The notes: a model not told the origin generated them from the sequence alone. A stretch of 64,000 nt of DNA from Clostridium sp. (GCA_023663705.1 JAMPGY010000003.1:62001-126000), one strand, 5' to 3'; positions 25,306 to 34,009 are shown, counted from the stretch's first letter. A program made the numbers and translations.

Positions 25306-26055
25306 TTAAACGAATTTATCTATGTTGAAAGCCTCCACCTTCTTGGATGCGGCCTTTCGTCTTGCCAACGGTCTGCCGGTTTCATCCAGATATTCATTGA
25401 GCAAGCTCTCTATTTTCTGCTGGCAGCCGATTTCATTTTCTAAGAGGTTCAGTATTTCCGTACCGGATAATTTGTGATAAATTGTCATGCTTGCACGGAA
25501 ATCTTTCTGTTCATCCCTGGTTTCAGAAGTCAGCACTTCCACTACATTGTTCATTTCCTCGAATGTCATTGCCGTGTTGAATTCAGGGTCAGGCTCGGCA
25601 TCGGCAGGAGCCATCAATGCTTCCATTTCCTCTTTGGTCAGCCCTCTGTCCTCATGCGCCACATCATCCGGACTGATTTCTTCATCTTCCTCTATGGGTT
25701 CCTTAACCATTGATTCGGAACGTGTAGGTTTTTTTCTTGCCACTTCCGGGTCTTCCAGATAGACAGGCTTGGTCTTGCCGATTACGTCATTATCAGCGGG
25801 AGAAGACATGGTTGCCTTGGGTTTTCCTTGTGATGCAACTTTCTTACGTCTTGCCTTTTTGCGGGCATTGCGCGCCTTTTGCTCCATACGTTTCTTACGT
25901 CGCTTCCATAGCCTTATACGGACAATACGCATCAAACGGTAGAGCCTTTCCCATATTCCATACATTTTCCGGCTGAAGATGAATATCCACAATCGGTAAA
26001 AGATGAAGACAGTGCACAGGACTTTGACTGTGAAATGAATTTTAGTTTCCATCAT
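25306..26055 (-). CDS. traD: Conjugative transposon protein TraD-like
   Basis: This protein of 249 residues has an N-terminal membrane helix (FTVKVLCTVFIFYRLWIFIF) followed by a strongly basic region rich in Arg and Lys (RRKKRMEQKARNARKKARRK). An acidic middle and a C-terminal helical domain follow (DFRASMTIYHKLSGTEILNL). Gene order (A, B, C, then this gene) indicates the TraD slot, but the sequence itself is poorly conserved among elements. It overlaps traC by 14 nt. Confidence 0.7.
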   Translation of the reverse strand: MMETKIHFTVKVLCTVFIFYRLWIFIFSRKMYGIWERLYRLMRIVRIRLWKRRKKRMEQKARNARKKARRKKVASQGKPKATMSSPADNDVIGKTKPVYLEDPEVARKKPTRSESMVKEPIEEDEEISPDDVAHEDRGLTKEEMEALMAPADAEPDPEFNTAMTFEEMNNVVEVLTSETRDEQKDFRASMTIYHKLSGTEILNLLENEIGCQQKIESLLNEYLDETGRPLARRKAASKKVEAFNIDKFV

Positions 26056-26500
26056 CAGCTTTCTTTTCTTTGTACAACTTCATAATCTCCGGTTTGCATT
26101 TTTCCAGATGCCCTTTCACTATGTTATTGATATAGCCGGATATGCTCGCATTGGGTTCGATGACCCAAAGCAGTTGCTTTATCAGGTTGACATTCTCCTG
26201 TTCAATATAAACATGTGCCCGCTTTGCCAAAGGTTTGCAAGTAAGGTATTTTTCCTTGTAAATGGCACACCGCTTGTCAATGCCGGGCGGCTCTTCCTTT
26301 TTTTCAGGAAGTTTTGCCGTTTCTGTATTCTTCACAGCCTTATTTGATTTGGCTGTATCCTTTCGGCTCAAACCGGATTTTTTGCCGAAAGTCATTTGTA
26401 AAAGCCTTGCAGAAGCATGAATGGCTGTCACTACTAAAAGGAGTACCGCAGTACCGCTGACAACGGTAGTCAAAATATCAAAAGACTGTTCCATAATCAT
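26042..26500 (-). CDS. traC: TraC-like protein (DUF3408)
   Basis: This protein of 152 residues has a short N-terminal membrane helix (VVSGTAVLLLVVTAI), then basic residues. The C-terminal DUF3408-type helix region (VNLIKQLLWVIEPNASISGY, IVKGHLEKCKPEI) is also seen in TraB next door. The C-terminus resembles a ribbon-helix-helix fold, so DNA binding is possible. It overlaps traB by 4 nt, so translation is coupled. Confidence 0.7.
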   Translation of the reverse strand: MIMEQSFDILTTVVSGTAVLLLVVTAIHASARLLQMTFGKKSGLSRKDTAKSNKAVKNTETAKLPEKKEEPPGIDKRCAIYKEKYLTCKPLAKRAHVYIEQENVNLIKQLLWVIEPNASISGYINNIVKGHLEKCKPEIMKLYKEKKADDGN

Positions 26501-26937
26501 TTCTTGTATAAAGGTTCATTATTGATTTGATTGTGATAGAGGCTGTCTATTTCCTCCTGGTATTGTTCTATATGGGCGGCCAGTACATCATCAATGTATT
26601 TTGACATGCTGACCTTGGGGGCTACAACCGACAGGAACTTCTGTATGAACAGGTAATTGTTGATACCTATATAAGCCTGCTGCCTTTGCAGGACATTCCC
26701 TCCCATGAGGAACTGCTTGCGGTACGAATCCGTACCGTCTTTCCGTCTCTTTTGTCTGCCGGTGCTTTTCTCGGCAGGTACAGGTTCGGGATTTCCCGAT
26801 CCGCACTCATTCCTGTCGGATTCGTCAGTGGTCATTGCATCATCCACGGATATATCTTCTTTCCCATAATTGGGTATATCCCCGGCCATAATGCCTATGA
26901 TCATCTCTTCATTCACGGTTACTTGTTTTTTTGCCAT
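26497..26937 (-). CDS. traB: TraB-like protein (DUF3408)
   Basis: The start is ATG 26937 (MAKKQVTVNEEMIIGIMAGD), giving 146 residues. The longer reading extends into traA and is rejected. The acidic N-terminus is followed by a basic patch (KSTGRQKRRKDG) and the DUF3408-type C-terminus (INNYLFIQKFLSVVAPKVSM, KYIDDVLAAHIEQYQEEIDSLY). It starts 5 nt after traA ends. It probably works with the TraA ParA-like ATPase; this is inferred from order. Confidence 0.75.
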   Translation of the reverse strand: MAKKQVTVNEEMIIGIMAGDIPNYGKEDISVDDAMTTDESDRNECGSGNPEPVPAEKSTGRQKRRKDGTDSYRKQFLMGGNVLQRQQAYIGINNYLFIQKFLSVVAPKVSMSKYIDDVLAAHIEQYQEEIDSLYHNQINNEPLYKK

Positions 26938-26942
26938 GGTAT

Positions 26943-27698
26943 TTATAGTTTTAATTTTGTCAATAGTTCTTCTGCCAGCTCTGCCAGTCCGCTTCCCTTC
27001 AACAGTTTGGCGGGAGGCGGAAACAGGGTGCAACGGAAATAGTTCCGGGTAGCCAAAGACAGTTCCTTGTTGTAGCGGTTGGTCTCCGGGATGACGGTAT
27101 CCAGTACCGTGAACTCCAGTTTTTGCAAGATGATATTGTATGTATCAAAGACCTCCGTAGAAGCACGGGCATCCTTGCGGGTCCAGAAAAAGAGGAATTC
27201 CCGCAATGGAGTATCCTTATTCGCCTTGGCATAGTCCCAGACAGTGGTGGAGAACGAGAGGCTGCTCTGCATTACAATACGGTCGGGAATAATCGGTGTA
27301 ATCACGTAATCCATATTCACGATGGTGTTGATCACGCCCGAAGAGTTCACGGTTCCGGGTAAATCCACGACAATCAAGTCGTAGTCCCCATTTTTCTTCA
27401 GTTTCTCAGCCGCATCACGGGCGTTCTCCGCTTTTGAGCCGACAATCGTGTAGGCTTTCTTCTTGATGCGCTCATATTGGGAAACCATCAGTTGCTTGAA
27501 ATACTCGCTATGCTCAACGGTGCGCATATCCCTTTCTTTCATACGTACCAGGCTGTACTGCGGATAATCGCAGTCGATGACAGCCACGTTCAGTCCTTTC
27601 AGGTAATGATAATACCCGGCGAGCATAATCGTCATGGTCGATTTGCCGACTCCGCCTTTCTGGTTGCAAACGGCAACTAAAACTGTGTCTTTTTTCAT
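26943..27698 (-). CDS. traA: ParA-family ATPase TraA
   Basis: The protein has a deviant Walker A KGGVGKST at residues 14-21 (in VAVCNQKGGVGKSTMTIML), Walker A' VAVIDCDYPQYS, and DLIVVDLPGTVNSSGVINTI. It is a ParA/Soj-type ATPase at the head of the tra operon. The start chosen is ATG 27698 (MKKDTVLVAV); ATG 27722 is an alternative. A long leader with a tetranucleotide-periodic tract (27879-27914) precedes it. Confidence 0.85.
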   Translation of the reverse strand: MKKDTVLVAVCNQKGGVGKSTMTIMLAGYYHYLKGLNVAVIDCDYPQYSLVRMKERDMRTVEHSEYFKQLMVSQYERIKKKAYTIVGSKAENARDAAEKLKKNGDYDLIVVDLPGTVNSSGVINTIVNMDYVITPIIPDRIVMQSSLSFSTTVWDYAKANKDTPLREFLFFWTRKDARASTEVFDTYNIILQKLEFTVLDTVIPETNRYNKELSLATRNYFRCTLFPPPAKLLKGSGLAELAEELLTKLKL

Positions 27699-27878
27699 TG
27701 CTTTTTCTTTTTTATTAAACATCAATTGGATTCAGTCTTTCAGTCAGTAATGAATGACCGGACATGTGCCGTAATACGGTCTTTACTCCATTCAGTCCGA
27801 CGGTCATTACTGCACGTCACAAATCTGTCACTCATACATTCCTTACTGCCTGTGTGCAGTACTCCATTCGTGCATTAT

Positions 27879-27914
27879 TCCAGTCATCCATTCACTCATT
27901 CAGACAGTCAGTCA
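27879..27914. repeat. Tetranucleotide-periodic tract in the traA leader
   Basis: On the plus strand this is nine consecutive 4-nt units of the form NNCA (TCCA, GTCA, TCCA, TTCA, CTCA, TTCA, GACA, GTCA, GTCA). On the traA sense strand the units read TGNN. Similar but broken units continue on both sides within 27729-27950, together with several TTACTGCA/TGCAGTA repeats. It lies in the 5' region of traA and encodes no protein I can support. The whole gap to mobA is about 630 nt. Confidence 0.6.
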
Positions 27915-28020
27915 GTAAGTGGTTCAGGCACTCTTTACTGCACATATCCCGTCGTTCACGCTGCAAATAAAAGTGTATTTTTTCATACCGTCACTATGTT
28001 TCGAGGGAGGTGACGACCTA

Positions 28021-28046
28021 TGTCATCGTTTGTCATCACGTTGCAT
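28021..28046. promoter_or_regulatory. Operator-like motif between traA and mobA
   Basis: This 26-nt sequence has core TGTCATCG and TGTCATCAC. It is a near copy of the motif upstream of traE (25120-25145, 24 of 26 identical) and resembles the one at 36457-36478. Two half sites TGTCATC are direct repeats 10 nt apart, one helical turn. It lies 12 nt upstream of the mobA -33 box and also upstream of traA, so one regulator could control both directions. Confidence 0.55.
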
Positions 28047-28057
28047 ATAACTCACTA

Positions 28058-28088
28058 TTTCACAACAATATATACCACCGTAACTTTG
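28058..28088 (+). promoter_or_regulatory. Predicted promoter of the mob operon
   Basis: The -7 box is TAACTTTG (28081-28088) and the -33-like box is TTTC (28058-28061), 19 nt apart. It reads toward mobA at 28329 and leaves a leader of about 230 nt that contains the candidate oriT. Confidence 0.55.
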
Positions 28089-28180
28089 CACCGACAACGG
28101 AACGGATACCGCTGCGGGGCTTTTCCGAAGCCGAAGAATGAGGCTGAAGGTCCAAACACAATTTGACGGAAGGCAAATTC

Positions 28181-28297
28181 ATGTTCAAGCGAACATAGCA
28201 AGTTGTGTTTTCGGCAGCCCGAAATGATTCGGGCATCCCAAAACAACTTGCCGCTCGCCTGGCGGCTCAGGAGGGATTCACTCCAAAGTCGTGAATC
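28181..28297. other. Candidate oriT: cluster of inverted repeats upstream of mobA
   Basis: Several short perfect hairpins lie in 120 nt: ATGTTC/GAACAT (28181-28196), CCCGAA/TTCGGG (28218-28233) and GATTCAC/GTGAATC (28275-28297). The second is enclosed by an imperfect AAGTTGTG / CAACTT pairing. The region sits directly before the relaxosome and relaxase genes, which is where oriT lies in these elements. The nic site cannot be identified by eye. The region would be transcribed as mob leader. Confidence 0.45.
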
Positions 28298-28328
28298 CGG
28301 GACGGAAGATCAGGAACATAAAATATCA

Positions 28329-28787
28329 ATGCGTATGGAAGAAAACAAGAGGAAAAAAACAAAAAAAGGAGTGGGCAGAAAGCCCAAGTCCGACCCTGCC
28401 GTATTCCGTTACGGCATCAAGTTGAACGCCCAGGAGAACGGACAATTTGAACTACTGTTTGCAAAATCGGGTCTCAAACAACGGGCACGGTTCATCAAGT
28501 CAATGCTCTTCGGGCGTGAAATGAAGGTGGTGAAAATCGACAAGGCAACGATTGACTACTACATCCGTCTGACCAATTTCTACCACCAGTTCCAGAGTAT
28601 CGGCAACAATTACAACCAGACGGTGAAGGCTGTCAAGACCAACTTCGGAGAGAAACGGGCTTACGCCCTGCTCCGCAACCTTGAAAAGGCGACGATAGAC
28701 CTGGTGCTGCTGAGCAAGCGGATTATCCTGCTGACCCGTGAATTTGAGGATGCTTACCTGATAAAGAGGAAAAGGGAGGAGGAATGA
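28329..28787 (+). CDS. mobA: Relaxosome accessory protein MobA
   Basis: The start ATG 28329 gives 152 residues. The N-terminus is very basic (RKKTKKGVGRKPK), followed by the helical core RYGIKLNAQENGQFELLFAK and SGLKQRARFIKSMLFGRE. This resembles MobC/ribbon-helix-helix relaxosome proteins, and then IGNNYNQTVKAVKTNFGEKR is the typical IGNNLNQ-like segment. It should bind oriT and assist the MobB relaxase. The stop TGA lies 1 nt before the mobB start. Confidence 0.8.
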   Translation: MRMEENKRKKTKKGVGRKPKSDPAVFRYGIKLNAQENGQFELLFAKSGLKQRARFIKSMLFGREMKVVKIDKATIDYYIRLTNFYHQFQSIGNNYNQTVKAVKTNFGEKRAYALLRNLEKATIDLVLLSKRIILLTREFEDAYLIKRKREEE

Positions 28788-28788
28788 T

Positions 28789-30042
28789 ATGGTGGCGAAA
28801 ATCAACAGGGGTGTATCGCTCTACGGGGCGATTACCTACAACCAGCAGAAGGTGGACGCAGCCACCGCGCGCATCATTGCGGGAAACCGTATGATTACCG
28901 ATATGGCAGGCAATCCGGATCGTGTCATGCAGCAGACCCTTTGGGCGTTTGACAACTACCTCCTCGCCAACAAGAACACGGAAAAGCCCATCCTGCATAT
29001 TTCCCTGAACCCTTCGGTGGACGACCGTCTCACGGACGCCCAGTTCGCGGAGCTGGCAAAGGAATACATGCAGAGAATGGGTTACGGCGACCAGCCCTAC
29101 ATTGTATATGTACATGAGGACATAGACCGCAGGCACATCCATATCGTTTCCACCTGCGTGAACGAGAGAGGTGAAAAGATAGACGACGCCTACGAGTGGA
29201 ACCGTTCGATGAAAGCTTGCCGGGAGCTGGAAAAGAAATTCGGATTGAAGCAGGTGGAGGACAAGCGGAAGGAACTGTTGGAGCCGTACATAAAGAAGGC
29301 GGACTATCAAAGCGGTGATGTGAAACGGCAGGTCTCCAATATTGCCAAAAGCGTGTTCGGCACGTACCGTTTCCAGTCTTTCGGCGAGTACAGTGCCTTG
29401 CTTTCCTGTTTCAATATCGAGGTGAAACAGGTCAGGGGCGAATTTGACGGAACGCCTTATAACGGCATCGTCTATACCATGACAGATGATGCGGGCAAGC
29501 CGGTATGCACGCCCGTCAAATCTTCCCTTATCGGAAAACGCTACGGTTATGAAGGGCTGGAAAAACGTATCGGATTCAATGCCCGTGAATATAAAGCAAA
29601 GAAATGGCACCCGAAGATACGGAACGAAGTGGCGGTTGCCATGCACGGATGCCGTGGAGACAGGGATGAGTTTATCCGTCTGCTTACCGGAAAAGGCATT
29701 GATGCGGTATTCCGTGAGAACGACGAAGGACGTATCTATGGAGCGACTTTCATCGACCACAAAAACCGGGAGGTGTACAACGGCTCACGGCTCGGCAAGG
29801 AATTTTCCGCCAATGCCTTCGAGCGGCTGTTCAACACTCCGACCAATATTCCCGATTTGGATGCGCCTGTGCCTGACCTTGAGCGGAAAGGCGTTTTCTC
29901 TTCCGGAATGGAAAGCTCCATCGAGCAGGCTTTCGGAATCTTCGGCATTGACACCAACGGTCCCGACCCGCAGGAAGAGGCTCTTGCCCGCAGGCTGCAA
30001 CGCAGGAAGAAAAAGAGACGCCGCTCACGTGGAATATCCTGA
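28789..30042 (+). CDS. mobB: Relaxase MobB
   Basis: This protein of 417 residues is a relaxase/mobilisation nuclease. It has the histidine motif DRRHIHIVS (H116 and H118, with a further His at 109) that binds the metal, and PILHISLNPSVDD. A candidate nucleophile Tyr lies early (SLYGAITYNQ). The catalytic half spans about residues 1-200. The C-terminus is basic (RRLQRRKKKRRRSRG). It nicks oriT and stays covalently bound to the 5' end, leading the strand through the channel. Confidence 0.88.
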   Translation: MVAKINRGVSLYGAITYNQQKVDAATARIIAGNRMITDMAGNPDRVMQQTLWAFDNYLLANKNTEKPILHISLNPSVDDRLTDAQFAELAKEYMQRMGYGDQPYIVYVHEDIDRRHIHIVSTCVNERGEKIDDAYEWNRSMKACRELEKKFGLKQVEDKRKELLEPYIKKADYQSGDVKRQVSNIAKSVFGTYRFQSFGEYSALLSCFNIEVKQVRGEFDGTPYNGIVYTMTDDAGKPVCTPVKSSLIGKRYGYEGLEKRIGFNAREYKAKKWHPKIRNEVAVAMHGCRGDRDEFIRLLTGKGIDAVFRENDEGRIYGATFIDHKNREVYNGSRLGKEFSANAFERLFNTPTNIPDLDAPVPDLERKGVFSSGMESSIEQAFGIFGIDTNGPDPQEEALARRLQRRKKKRRRSRGIS

Positions 30043-30081
30043 TTACAGAATTTATAAACGAACCATTAAAACTATATCATT

Positions 30082-32109
30082 ATGCAACAAGAAGATGATT
30101 TGAGAGGGCTGGCCAAGGTCATGGAGTTCATGCGTGCCATATCCATCGTGTTTATTGTCATCCACGTCTATTGGTACTGCTACCGTTCATTCGTGGATAT
30201 GGGTATCAATATCGGGGTAGTCGACAGGATACTCCTGAATTTCCAGCGGACGGCAGGGCTTTTCAGCAACATGCTCATAACAAAAGTATTTGCCGTCATA
30301 TTCCTCGCCCTTTCATGTTTGGGAACAAAAGGCGTCAAAAATCAGAAGATGACATGGCGGAAGATACATGCCTCCTTTCTTGCCGGAGTGGTACTGTTCT
30401 TTATGAACTGGTGGATGCTCGACCTGCCGTTCAGCCCGATGGTCAATGCCGCTCTATATACGGCAACGCTTACCGCCGGGTATATCCTGCTGCTGATGTC
30501 CGGCGTGTGGATAAGCCGGATGATGAAGCACAACCTCATGGAGGACGTGTTCAACACCGCCAACGAGAGTTTCATGCAGGAGACACGGCTCATGGAGAAC
30601 GAGTATTCCGTGAACTTGCCGACAAAGTTTGTCTATCAAGGCAGGGAATGGGACGGATGGATCAATATCATCAACCCGTTTCGCGCATCCATCGTGCTTG
30701 GGACACCCGGGTCGGGAAAGAGTTATGCCGTGGTCAATAACTATATCAAGCAGCAGATTTCCAAAGGGTTCGCGCTTTATCTGTATGATTACAAATTCGA
30801 TGACCTTTCTGTCATAGCCTATAACGAGCTGCTGAAGAACCTTGACAAGTACAAGGTCAAGCCGGAGTTTTATGTGATAAATTTCGATGACCCACGACGC
30901 AGCCACCGGTGCAATCCCATCAACCCGAAATTCATGGTGGATATCAGCGATGCCTACGAATCGGCATACACCATACTCTTGAATTTGAACAAGACCTGGA
31001 TACAGAAACAGGGCGATTTCTTCGTGGAATCCCCGATTATCCTTCTGGCGGCCATTATATGGTATTTGCGCATTTATCAGGACGGTAAATACTGCACGTT
31101 CCCTCATGCGATAGAATTTCTGAACAAACCGTATGCCGATATTTTCACCATTCTGACCTCGTACCCGTCTTTGGAAAACTACCTTTCCCCGTTCATGGAT
31201 GCCTGGCAAGGGGGCGCGCAAGACCAGTTACAGGGCCAGATAGCGTCGGCAAAAATCCCGCTTTCAAGGATGATTTCCCCGCAGCTTTACTGGGTGATGA
31301 CAGGCGATGATTTCACGCTCGACCTGAACAATCCCGAGCACCCCAAAATCCTGTGTGTCGGCAACAATCCCGACAGGCAGAACATCTATTCTGCGGCACT
31401 CGGACTGTACAACAGCCGCATCGTGAAATTGGTAAACAAGAAAGGGCAACTCAAATCATCTATCATCATAGATGAACTTCCCACGATATATTTTCGCGGT
31501 ATCGACAACCTCATTGCCACCGCCCGAAGCAACAAGGTGGCGGTCTGTCTCGGCTTCCAGGACTTCTCTCAGCTGACCCGTGACTACGGTGAAAAAGAGG
31601 CGAAGGTCATCCAAAACACGGTGGGCAACATCTTCAGTGGTCAGGTCGTGGGAGAAACGGCGAAGAACCTCTCGGAACGCTTCGGCAAGATACTCCAGCA
31701 GCGGCAGTCCATCTCCATCAACCGGCAGGACACCTCCACCTCCATCAACACGCAGATGGATTCCCTTATTCCGGCATCGAAAATCGCCAATCTCTCGCAG
31801 GGCACGTTCGTGGGCAGCGTGGCGGACAACTTCGGCGAAGAGATAGACCAGAAGATCTTCCATGCCCGCATCATTGTCGATAACGAGAAGGTGGCGGCTG
31901 AGACCAAAGCCTACAAGAAAATACCCGTCATCAACGAGTTCAAGGATGCTAACGGCAACGACATCATGCAACAGCAGATAGACCGAAACTATTCTCAGAT
32001 AAAAGCGGACGTAGTGCGGATAATCGAGGATGAGATAACCCGTATAAAGAACGACCCTGATTTGAAACACCTGATTTCACAGGAAGAAGGCGACAAGGAT
32101 AATGAATAG
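30082..32109 (+). CDS. mobC: Type IV coupling protein MobC (VirD4-like)
   Basis: This protein of 675 residues has the N-terminal YWFCY-type signature (IHVYWYCYRSF) and membrane helices (MLITKVFAVIFLALSCLG; FLAGVVLFFMNWWMLDLPF; LYTATLTAGYILLLMSGVW). Walker A GTPGSGKS is at residues 207-214, Walker B-like SSIIIDELPTIYF follows, then LGFQDFSQLTRDYG. It is the motor that recruits the relaxase-DNA complex to the secretion channel. It ends with an acidic tail and is followed by a long hairpin element. Confidence 0.88.
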   Translation: MQQEDDLRGLAKVMEFMRAISIVFIVIHVYWYCYRSFVDMGINIGVVDRILLNFQRTAGLFSNMLITKVFAVIFLALSCLGTKGVKNQKMTWRKIHASFLAGVVLFFMNWWMLDLPFSPMVNAALYTATLTAGYILLLMSGVWISRMMKHNLMEDVFNTANESFMQETRLMENEYSVNLPTKFVYQGREWDGWINIINPFRASIVLGTPGSGKSYAVVNNYIKQQISKGFALYLYDYKFDDLSVIAYNELLKNLDKYKVKPEFYVINFDDPRRSHRCNPINPKFMVDISDAYESAYTILLNLNKTWIQKQGDFFVESPIILLAAIIWYLRIYQDGKYCTFPHAIEFLNKPYADIFTILTSYPSLENYLSPFMDAWQGGAQDQLQGQIASAKIPLSRMISPQLYWVMTGDDFTLDLNNPEHPKILCVGNNPDRQNIYSAALGLYNSRIVKLVNKKGQLKSSIIIDELPTIYFRGIDNLIATARSNKVAVCLGFQDFSQLTRDYGEKEAKVIQNTVGNIFSGQVVGETAKNLSERFGKILQQRQSISINRQDTSTSINTQMDSLIPASKIANLSQGTFVGSVADNFGEEIDQKIFHARIIVDNEKVAAETKAYKKIPVINEFKDANGNDIMQQQIDRNYSQIKADVVRIIEDEITRIKNDPDLKHLISQEEGDKDNE

Positions 32110-32118
32110 CCATTGAAA

Positions 32119-32293
32119 GGCCGCTTTTTTATTTCAGCCTGCAAAGGTCGTCCCGTGCCTTGTGGATTGAGCAAGGCCGGAGCCCTTGCGGGTTTTCGGG
32201 AAAATCTTCCGCGCTCCGCTGGCGGTATTTTCCCGAAAAGCTTTGCACAATCCTGCACGGGACGGTAAGGCAGGCAAGAAATAAAATACCGGC
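32119..32293. repeat. Long imperfect hairpin element, copy 2 of 6
   Basis: Starting 10 nt after the mobC stop, outer arms GGCCGC-TTTTTTATTTC and GAAATAAAATACCGGC pair. CCTGC, CGTCCCGTGC and GGATTG then pair with their complements further in. The core contains GAGCAAGGCC, GGGTTTTCGGGAAAATC, GGCGGTATTTTCCCGAAAA. Arms differ from the other copies while remaining complementary. It could act as a terminator for mobABC or as a structured leader for the gene at 32330. Confidence 0.75.
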
Positions 32294-32329
32294 TCGCCGG
32301 TCAGAAGTGTTTAATTCAAAAAATATGTT

Positions 32330-32629
32330 ATGGGCAAGACAAAAGAGGTCAATATCCGCAAGGAATATCTGGATCGCATGGAAGGAAATACAGAAGCAAT
32401 CACCATTGATAAGACCTATTGGAAAGGGGTAGCTTATCCGGTCAGGGAGATCCTGGTCGGCAATGACACTTTCAGGGTGTCGGTGGAAAGCCTATGGGAT
32501 GAACTGGTGAACGATATGCGTAACGGCATTTATGAGGCGAGCGAGGAGAGCGAGGAGATTGACGGTTACTGTACGAATGAGGAACTATGTACACTGGCCG
32601 ATGATGACTTGTACAAAATGTGCTGCTGA
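32330..32629 (+). CDS. Small hypothetical protein
   Basis: This protein of 99 residues has MGKTKEVNIRKEYLDRMEGN and an acidic C-terminus with several Glu and a YCTNEELCTLADDDLYKMCC tail containing four cysteines. It starts 37 nt after a long hairpin element. No family is recognised. It heads a row of five small plus-strand genes (32330-34009) with short gaps, probably one operon. Confidence 0.6.
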   Translation: MGKTKEVNIRKEYLDRMEGNTEAITIDKTYWKGVAYPVREILVGNDTFRVSVESLWDELVNDMRNGIYEASEESEEIDGYCTNEELCTLADDDLYKMCC

Positions 32630-32662
32630 AATAAAATCACAACAATAAAAAACATAAAGGAT

Positions 32663-32929
32663 ATGAAAAAGAGAAGCAACTTCACACCGATGAAAAGATT
32701 CCATGAGATTCTTGACCACTATGGTCTGAAACTGATGGAGGTGGGAACCAACCACCTGAGAATATTCTCCGGCAACCGGAAGATGTTCGATTATTATCCC
32801 CTGCGGATGAAACTGTTTGATTACAGACAGTGGCAACAACTGACCTATCCGTCACTTGTGGATGGTACGGACAAATGGGAAACGGAGCTGGAAGACATCA
32901 TCAGCAGACTTATGGTATTACCGCAATAA
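32663..32929 (+). CDS. Small hypothetical protein
   Basis: This protein of 88 residues is basic at the N-terminus (MKKRSNFTPMKRFHEILDHY), then HLRIFSGNRKMFDYYPLRMK and an acidic end (TDKWETELEDIISRLM). The FDYYPLRMKLFDY segment resembles small nucleic-acid binding folds, but no family can be assigned. It ends 10 nt before the next start, in the same small-gene operon. Confidence 0.6.
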   Translation: MKKRSNFTPMKRFHEILDHYGLKLMEVGTNHLRIFSGNRKMFDYYPLRMKLFDYRQWQQLTYPSLVDGTDKWETELEDIISRLMVLPQ

Positions 32930-32939
32930 AATCGAAATC

Positions 32940-33194
32940 ATGAAAGAGAACAACAGACAGACGCTCGTTTGGGACAATATTCCCGAATGGGCAATTTTTG
33001 CATTGGAATACGGCATCGAGGAGGAACTGTTCCTGACCAATGAGGATTTGGAGATGATAAGCCGGTTTATCGGTGAAAATTTCCCGAACGGCTACACGAT
33101 GAGCGTGGACTGGGAATCATGCACGGAGTTCAATCCATGTCCGGCATTCGGAAAACCGTGCAAGACTTACAAGGTAACTTTTGTAACATCATAA
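32940..33194 (+). CDS. Small acidic hypothetical protein
   Basis: This protein of 84 residues begins MKENNRQTLVWDNIPEWAIF. The start ATG 32940 is chosen because the upstream reading runs back into the previous gene in another frame. It is rich in Glu and Asp, with LEYGIEEELFLTNEDLEMIS, and ends in FKTYKVTF-like beta residues (PCKTYKVTFVTS). Family unknown. It lies in the small-gene operon. Confidence 0.55.
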   Translation: MKENNRQTLVWDNIPEWAIFALEYGIEEELFLTNEDLEMISRFIGENFPNGYTMSVDWESCTEFNPCPAFGKPCKTYKVTFVTS

Positions 33195-33205
33195 ATCAAC
33201 TTGAT

Positions 33206-33703
33206 ATGAGAAAGATAACATTAAGCGAATACAATTCCATCCCGAAGGATTACCGTGGGATTTGGAGCGTGGAGCGTTGGGACTTGCCCAATTGGGCGGA
33301 GATACGCGAGAAACACATGGGAAAGCGCACCATGATGGTGTATGATAACGGAACGTGCCTGTTAGTGGAAGGGCTCGGATTTGAAATCGTGGACGACAAC
33401 TCTTGGAAAAAGCCGGAGGAAGTCAAGAAGGAAATAGGTAGTCATTACCTGAAATTCTACAGTGAGCAGGGATGTGAACCTCATTATGCGGACTGTATCA
33501 TCCGGTGGTGCGACACGTTGGAAACGGTGGAGGTGAGAATCGCACTGGCGATGGATTCCGATAACGAGAGGGACGATGAGATATTCTTTTACTGCGACAG
33601 CCTGGAGGATTTGAAATCACTGGCTGATACAGGCAAGGAAGATTTTACCATAGCCGGATGTTCCGGTTTCGGGATATATGAAGAATTGTTACAAACCACT
33701 TAA
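33206..33703 (+). CDS. Hypothetical protein
   Basis: This protein of 165 residues starts at ATG 33206 (MRKITLSEYNSIPKDYRGIW). It has several aromatic residues, a central TCLLVEGLGFEIVDD block, and an acidic C-terminal half (DSDNERDDEIFFYCDSLEDL) ending GFGIYEELLQTT. No signal peptide or membrane segment. Unknown function; the protein is compact, soluble and acidic, like others of the row. Confidence 0.6.
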   Translation: MRKITLSEYNSIPKDYRGIWSVERWDLPNWAEIREKHMGKRTMMVYDNGTCLLVEGLGFEIVDDNSWKKPEEVKKEIGSHYLKFYSEQGCEPHYADCIIRWCDTLETVEVRIALAMDSDNERDDEIFFYCDSLEDLKSLADTGKEDFTIAGCSGFGIYEELLQTT

Positions 33704-33715
33704 AAACATACGGAT

Positions 33716-34009
33716 ATGAAAATCAAATGTCAGGAACACTACGAAAAGACCGTCAAGTATGCGGAAAGCATCGGTGACGAAACGCTGAGAAAATGTATCG
33801 AACGGCTCAAGCAATGGGAAGCCAACTCCAATGGCAGGTATGAAATCGAACTGTATACTGATTTTGCTCCGTATTCATTCGGTTTCGCGGAAGTGGCGCA
33901 GGACGGGAAAAGAGGCATTGTCGGAGGGCTTCTCTATCATGGCAAGCCGGATCAATCATATGCCGTAATGATTGGTGGACCGTTTCACGGCTGGAGCATA
34001 CACACTTGA
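33716..34009 (+). CDS. DUF4120-like small protein
   Basis: This protein of 97 residues has LRKCIERLKQWEANSNGRYE, then FAPYSFGFAEVAQDGKRGIV and GGLLYHGKPDQS, ending GWSIHT. This pattern (LERL-W, DFAPYSF, GGLLYHG, W-IHT) is what I know of DUF4120 of Bacteroidales mobile elements. Function unknown. It is the last gene of the small-gene operon; the 259 nt after it (34010-34268) are AT-rich and show no gene. Confidence 0.65.
   Translation: MKIKCQEHYEKTVKYAESIGDETLRKCIERLKQWEANSNGRYEIELYTDFAPYSFGFAEVAQDGKRGIVGGLLYHGKPDQSYAVMIGGPFHGWSIHT

Noticed and set aside
25234..25443. Plus-strand frame overlapping the 3' end of traD
   Set aside because: Antisense to traD and without independent support.
27879..27914. 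Possible CRISPR-like or microsatellite array
   Set aside because: No long identical repeats or spacers; only a degenerate 4-nt periodicity, so reported as a tract and not as CRISPR.
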